Shown one piece after another: positions 61,296 to 64,000 of a DNA stretch of 64,000 bases (its first letter is position 1; each line of letters opens with the position of its first letter). The stretch lies in NCBI RefSeq assembly GCF_963662255.1, contig NC_085046.1, positions 50,607,797-50,671,796 on the forward strand, in the 5' to 3' direction. The notes under the pieces were generated by a model that saw nothing but the letters and a program-made list of their open reading frames with translations, made no database searches and was not told the origin of the DNA. Both the position numbers and the translations under genes were made by a program. This DNA comes from Cinclus cinclus. Its lineage: Eukaryota > Chordata > Aves > Passeriformes > Cinclidae.

Positions 61296-62190
61296 TGTGG
61301 TGGTGCATCCCCCCCACTCCTTGAGTGACATTATAAACCGAGAAACTCTGGTTAGGCCTCAGCTTTAATGAACAGCACCTGGGCTAAGATCTTTCTGAGC
61401 TTACACAGAAACACTATTTGTTCCCAGGAACTAGTGCTGCCTACCAAGCTCCTGTTTTTAGTGAACAGCCTTGGAAACTTATTTTTCTTGTCTGAGTAGC
61501 AACCCAAGTGAATAGTATTTTTGTTATCAAACTTTCAGAGACAGTTACTGGCCTGAATTGTGGACAGGATGAGAAATTATTATGATTAAAGCCCACTCTC
61601 TTGAAACCCTGTGGTTTTGCAGTGGTCTAAAGTGAGACCCTTTTGAGCTTTCCTGGACCTTAGCAGGCTGCAACCAACAACCTCGCTCTGAGAGGGACAC
61701 GTCCCACAGACAAGGAAGTATCGAGTTTGCTGTTCTTGGAGGACTGGTGAATGAAAACAACAGATCCTGAGCTGATAACCCACCCCTTTAGGCTCAACTC
61801 TGTCCACTGAGAAGATGCAAAGGCCTCTGATGTGATTATTTCACTGAATTTCTGGGGAATTTTCCACAGGTGCACCTTTACATACTCCTTCAGGTCTGCA
61901 CGCATGGGAGTAATGAATATGCTATAGCAAATGTAATATACATGTTGTTTTCTTGGACTCTAAGTACTTTAAATTTGTAAGTAAGCTAGATGCCAGTGAG
62001 TTATTGTTGTGCTATAGCAAATTCTATACGAATCCTTTGTTTAAACATTTAACTCAAGCAATCAATTAAATGCTTTTAAATCTTTAGGCCTAAGCCATCA
62101 GTCAAGTCTGGCACTCAGTTTAGCAAGGGGGTAAGGGGATCAACTCTGAACCTTCTAACTCAACAAGAGGGTCTTCCTTATTCCTTTTTA
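61296..62190 (+). mobile_element. Possible old LTR-like element
   Basis: A less AT-rich segment beginning TGTGGTGGTGCATCCCCC. It contains stretches that resemble LTRs of bird endogenous retroviruses to my eye, for example GACCCTTTTGAGCTTTCCTG and ACCTCGCTCTGAGAGGGAC. The left edge has a TG dinucleotide after ATTAC, but I could not find a matching right end with CA and a repeated ATTAC, and no coding domain is visible. Overlapping minus-strand frames at 61545-61905 have no family resemblance. The class and the right boundary are uncertain. Confidence 0.28.
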
Positions 62191-64000
62191 TCCTTACTCT
62201 TTTCTACTCTTTCACTTTCCTCTCCCCAGACTCTACATAGGTAATATGTTAGTTGATTTAGGTTTGATTTCTTTTTTTTTTTCCCCTCTCTGTGCTTTAA
62301 TGACTTAATTAGTAGAGGTAATCCTGCCAAGAGAGTTGTGGTTTTGATTTTATATTAAACCTGCTTTTTTCAATACCTTTGCTGGAAGTTCTTTAAATGA
62401 CCTTAAAAAATTCATTTGTGAAAGTTACAACTTCGGATTTAATTTCCTTTCAAATATGAATTGCTATAACAGTTGTAATTTGACAAATCTTAACTACATT
62501 TATTTGATTAGAACATATTAAAAAACACTGCCTACCAGAATTTTGATGCACTTTCTTATTTATCATCAATATCGAAACTCAAGGACTAATAATAAGAATC
62601 ACATTTTTTCTGAACTTTCTACTGAAATAAAAAGAAAAAAATAATTACTGCATGACATGAAACACCTAAGATACAGGCAACAAGTCACATACAAGATAAT
62701 AATTTGTCACTCCTCATGCAAACTAATACATGGATTTGGAGTGTTATCATACTAAACTCAGCATTCTTAGTTTAAATTTTATAAGGTAGTGTTTCATCAG
62801 TCTTTCATCCATAAAACTCACCATGAAAAGACAGCAGCTACCACTATTTTGTCTTCAGATAAGTCTAAAATGGCTATTTTTCCCTAGCTAAAATAACACT
62901 GACACCATGATTGAAAACCACCATGGAATTCTAGCATATCTTTCTTTTTTATTAAAGACAAACAAAATAAGCCACAACAAAGTACAAAATTTTACTTAGT
63001 TTATTGAGGGGAAAGGTATAGTCCTAAACTGAATTTTTTTTTTAACTGAATTATCCTCCACATCTTTAAAGTGGAGACAGTTCAAACTGTGTACTGGAAA
63101 CTTCTTGAGTGTGCTGCTGTCCTAATCTCCTCTGACTCCAGAGTTGTCTGATGCCTGGAAAACCTGATCCTTAGCCAAACTCTCTCCTACATGATCACCT
63201 TCTCATCATATTATAAACCCACATCACCTCAGGGGAAATCAAGTGTTATACTGAATGACAACCCTCAATTTTTCCTACACACACATTTATCTTTATCCAA
63301 ATAATTGTTAACCAAAAAAATTCATCAATCCATTAGATAAAGTGTACAGATAAAGCAGAGGGCTTAAGTGATGAGGAAGCCTTATTCTTTATCCACCCAG
63401 TGATGAAAGATCTTATTAAAAAGACTCCACTCTGTCACCTTTCACTGAGAGAATAAACATAACCCCATAAATATTCAGAGAGTATCAGATGAATTTATAT
63501 TCACCTGACAAAATCGCTCACAGGGTGACCAACTGAAAATGTGTTTTCTAAACAATGGGAGTTGCTTGATTCCCCATTTAACACAGCAAACCTGCTGTAG
63601 AAGATACATGAGATAAGTGGAGGAAGTTGTTTTGAAGGAAAAAGAGAATGGCACTTAATTCAAGAGTCATCTCTGTTTAACAGTCTCTTCATGCACAGTC
63701 TCTCCTATAGTTCAATACCCAAAGCAGTACCAATTAAGGATTGTCAGACTTTTCTCAGCTTAATCCAGTTTCAGTTAAAAACACACAGTTATGATCTATG
63801 TGTCTTTTTTGATGTGCATTCCTATTGACAAACAGGCTTGTTTCAGGAAAAAGTTAGCATTATCCAGGTCATACAACAGGGCTTTAAGTCATTGATGTAA
63901 CTTTTCATTACTACTTCCACCTTCAGTTTATATTAAAGAAGTGGCAAATTTGTATTTCAGGATTTGCATTTCTAGGTCATTAACTTTCATAAAGCCAGAG
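62191..64000. other. AT-rich noncoding DNA
   Basis: No open frame of note and no recognised repeat other than short A or T runs (for example near 62271). Confidence 0.7.

Noticed and set aside
1..64000. tRNA, rRNA and CRISPR arrays
   Set aside because: No cloverleaf with conserved A and B boxes, no rRNA-like blocks and no regularly spaced repeat-spacer pattern were seen on either strand.

Overview
The window looks like avian nuclear DNA, most probably from a songbird. The main evidence is several CR1 LINE fragments of the bird type: 3' ends with the ATTCTATG-type tail and recognisable CR1 reverse-transcriptase peptides. A complete solo LTR of the kind found in bird endogenous retroviruses also fits. 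Most of the window is AT-rich, with simple repeats and poly-A/T runs and no multi-exon gene that I can recognise. The assignment to songbirds is inference; the assignment to birds is firmer.

Layout. 1-33.0 kb is AT-rich DNA with microsatellites and no convincing gene; one 103-codon minus-strand frame near 20 kb is the only ORF worth a check. 33.0-36.8 kb holds three CR1 pieces, including a short minus-strand stub beside a longer plus-strand copy. 37.85-38.54 kb is a solo LTR with TG...CA ends and a perfect 5-bp target duplication (CTCAT), followed by a pair of perfect hairpins.

40.9-45.6 kb is the distinctive part, a GC-rich island in an AT-rich background. It starts with a minus-strand CR1 that is interrupted by a ~940-bp insertion flanked by a 6-bp direct repeat. 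Next comes a compact transcription-unit-like arrangement: a TATA box, an ATG-initiated 475-codon ORF and an AATAAA signal. The predicted protein has an acidic coiled coil, two diverged ~95-residue repeats and a basic Cys-containing C-terminus, and I recognise no known family. A second CR1 piece follows, then a frameshifted partial paralogue of the same gene. This small gene-plus-pseudogene cluster is the best candidate in the window for something undescribed.

45.6-64 kb returns to AT-rich DNA with small local duplications and one possible old LTR-like segment near 61.3-62.2 kb. No RNA gene, CRISPR array or operon structure was seen. All similarity statements are from reading by eye; no search was run.
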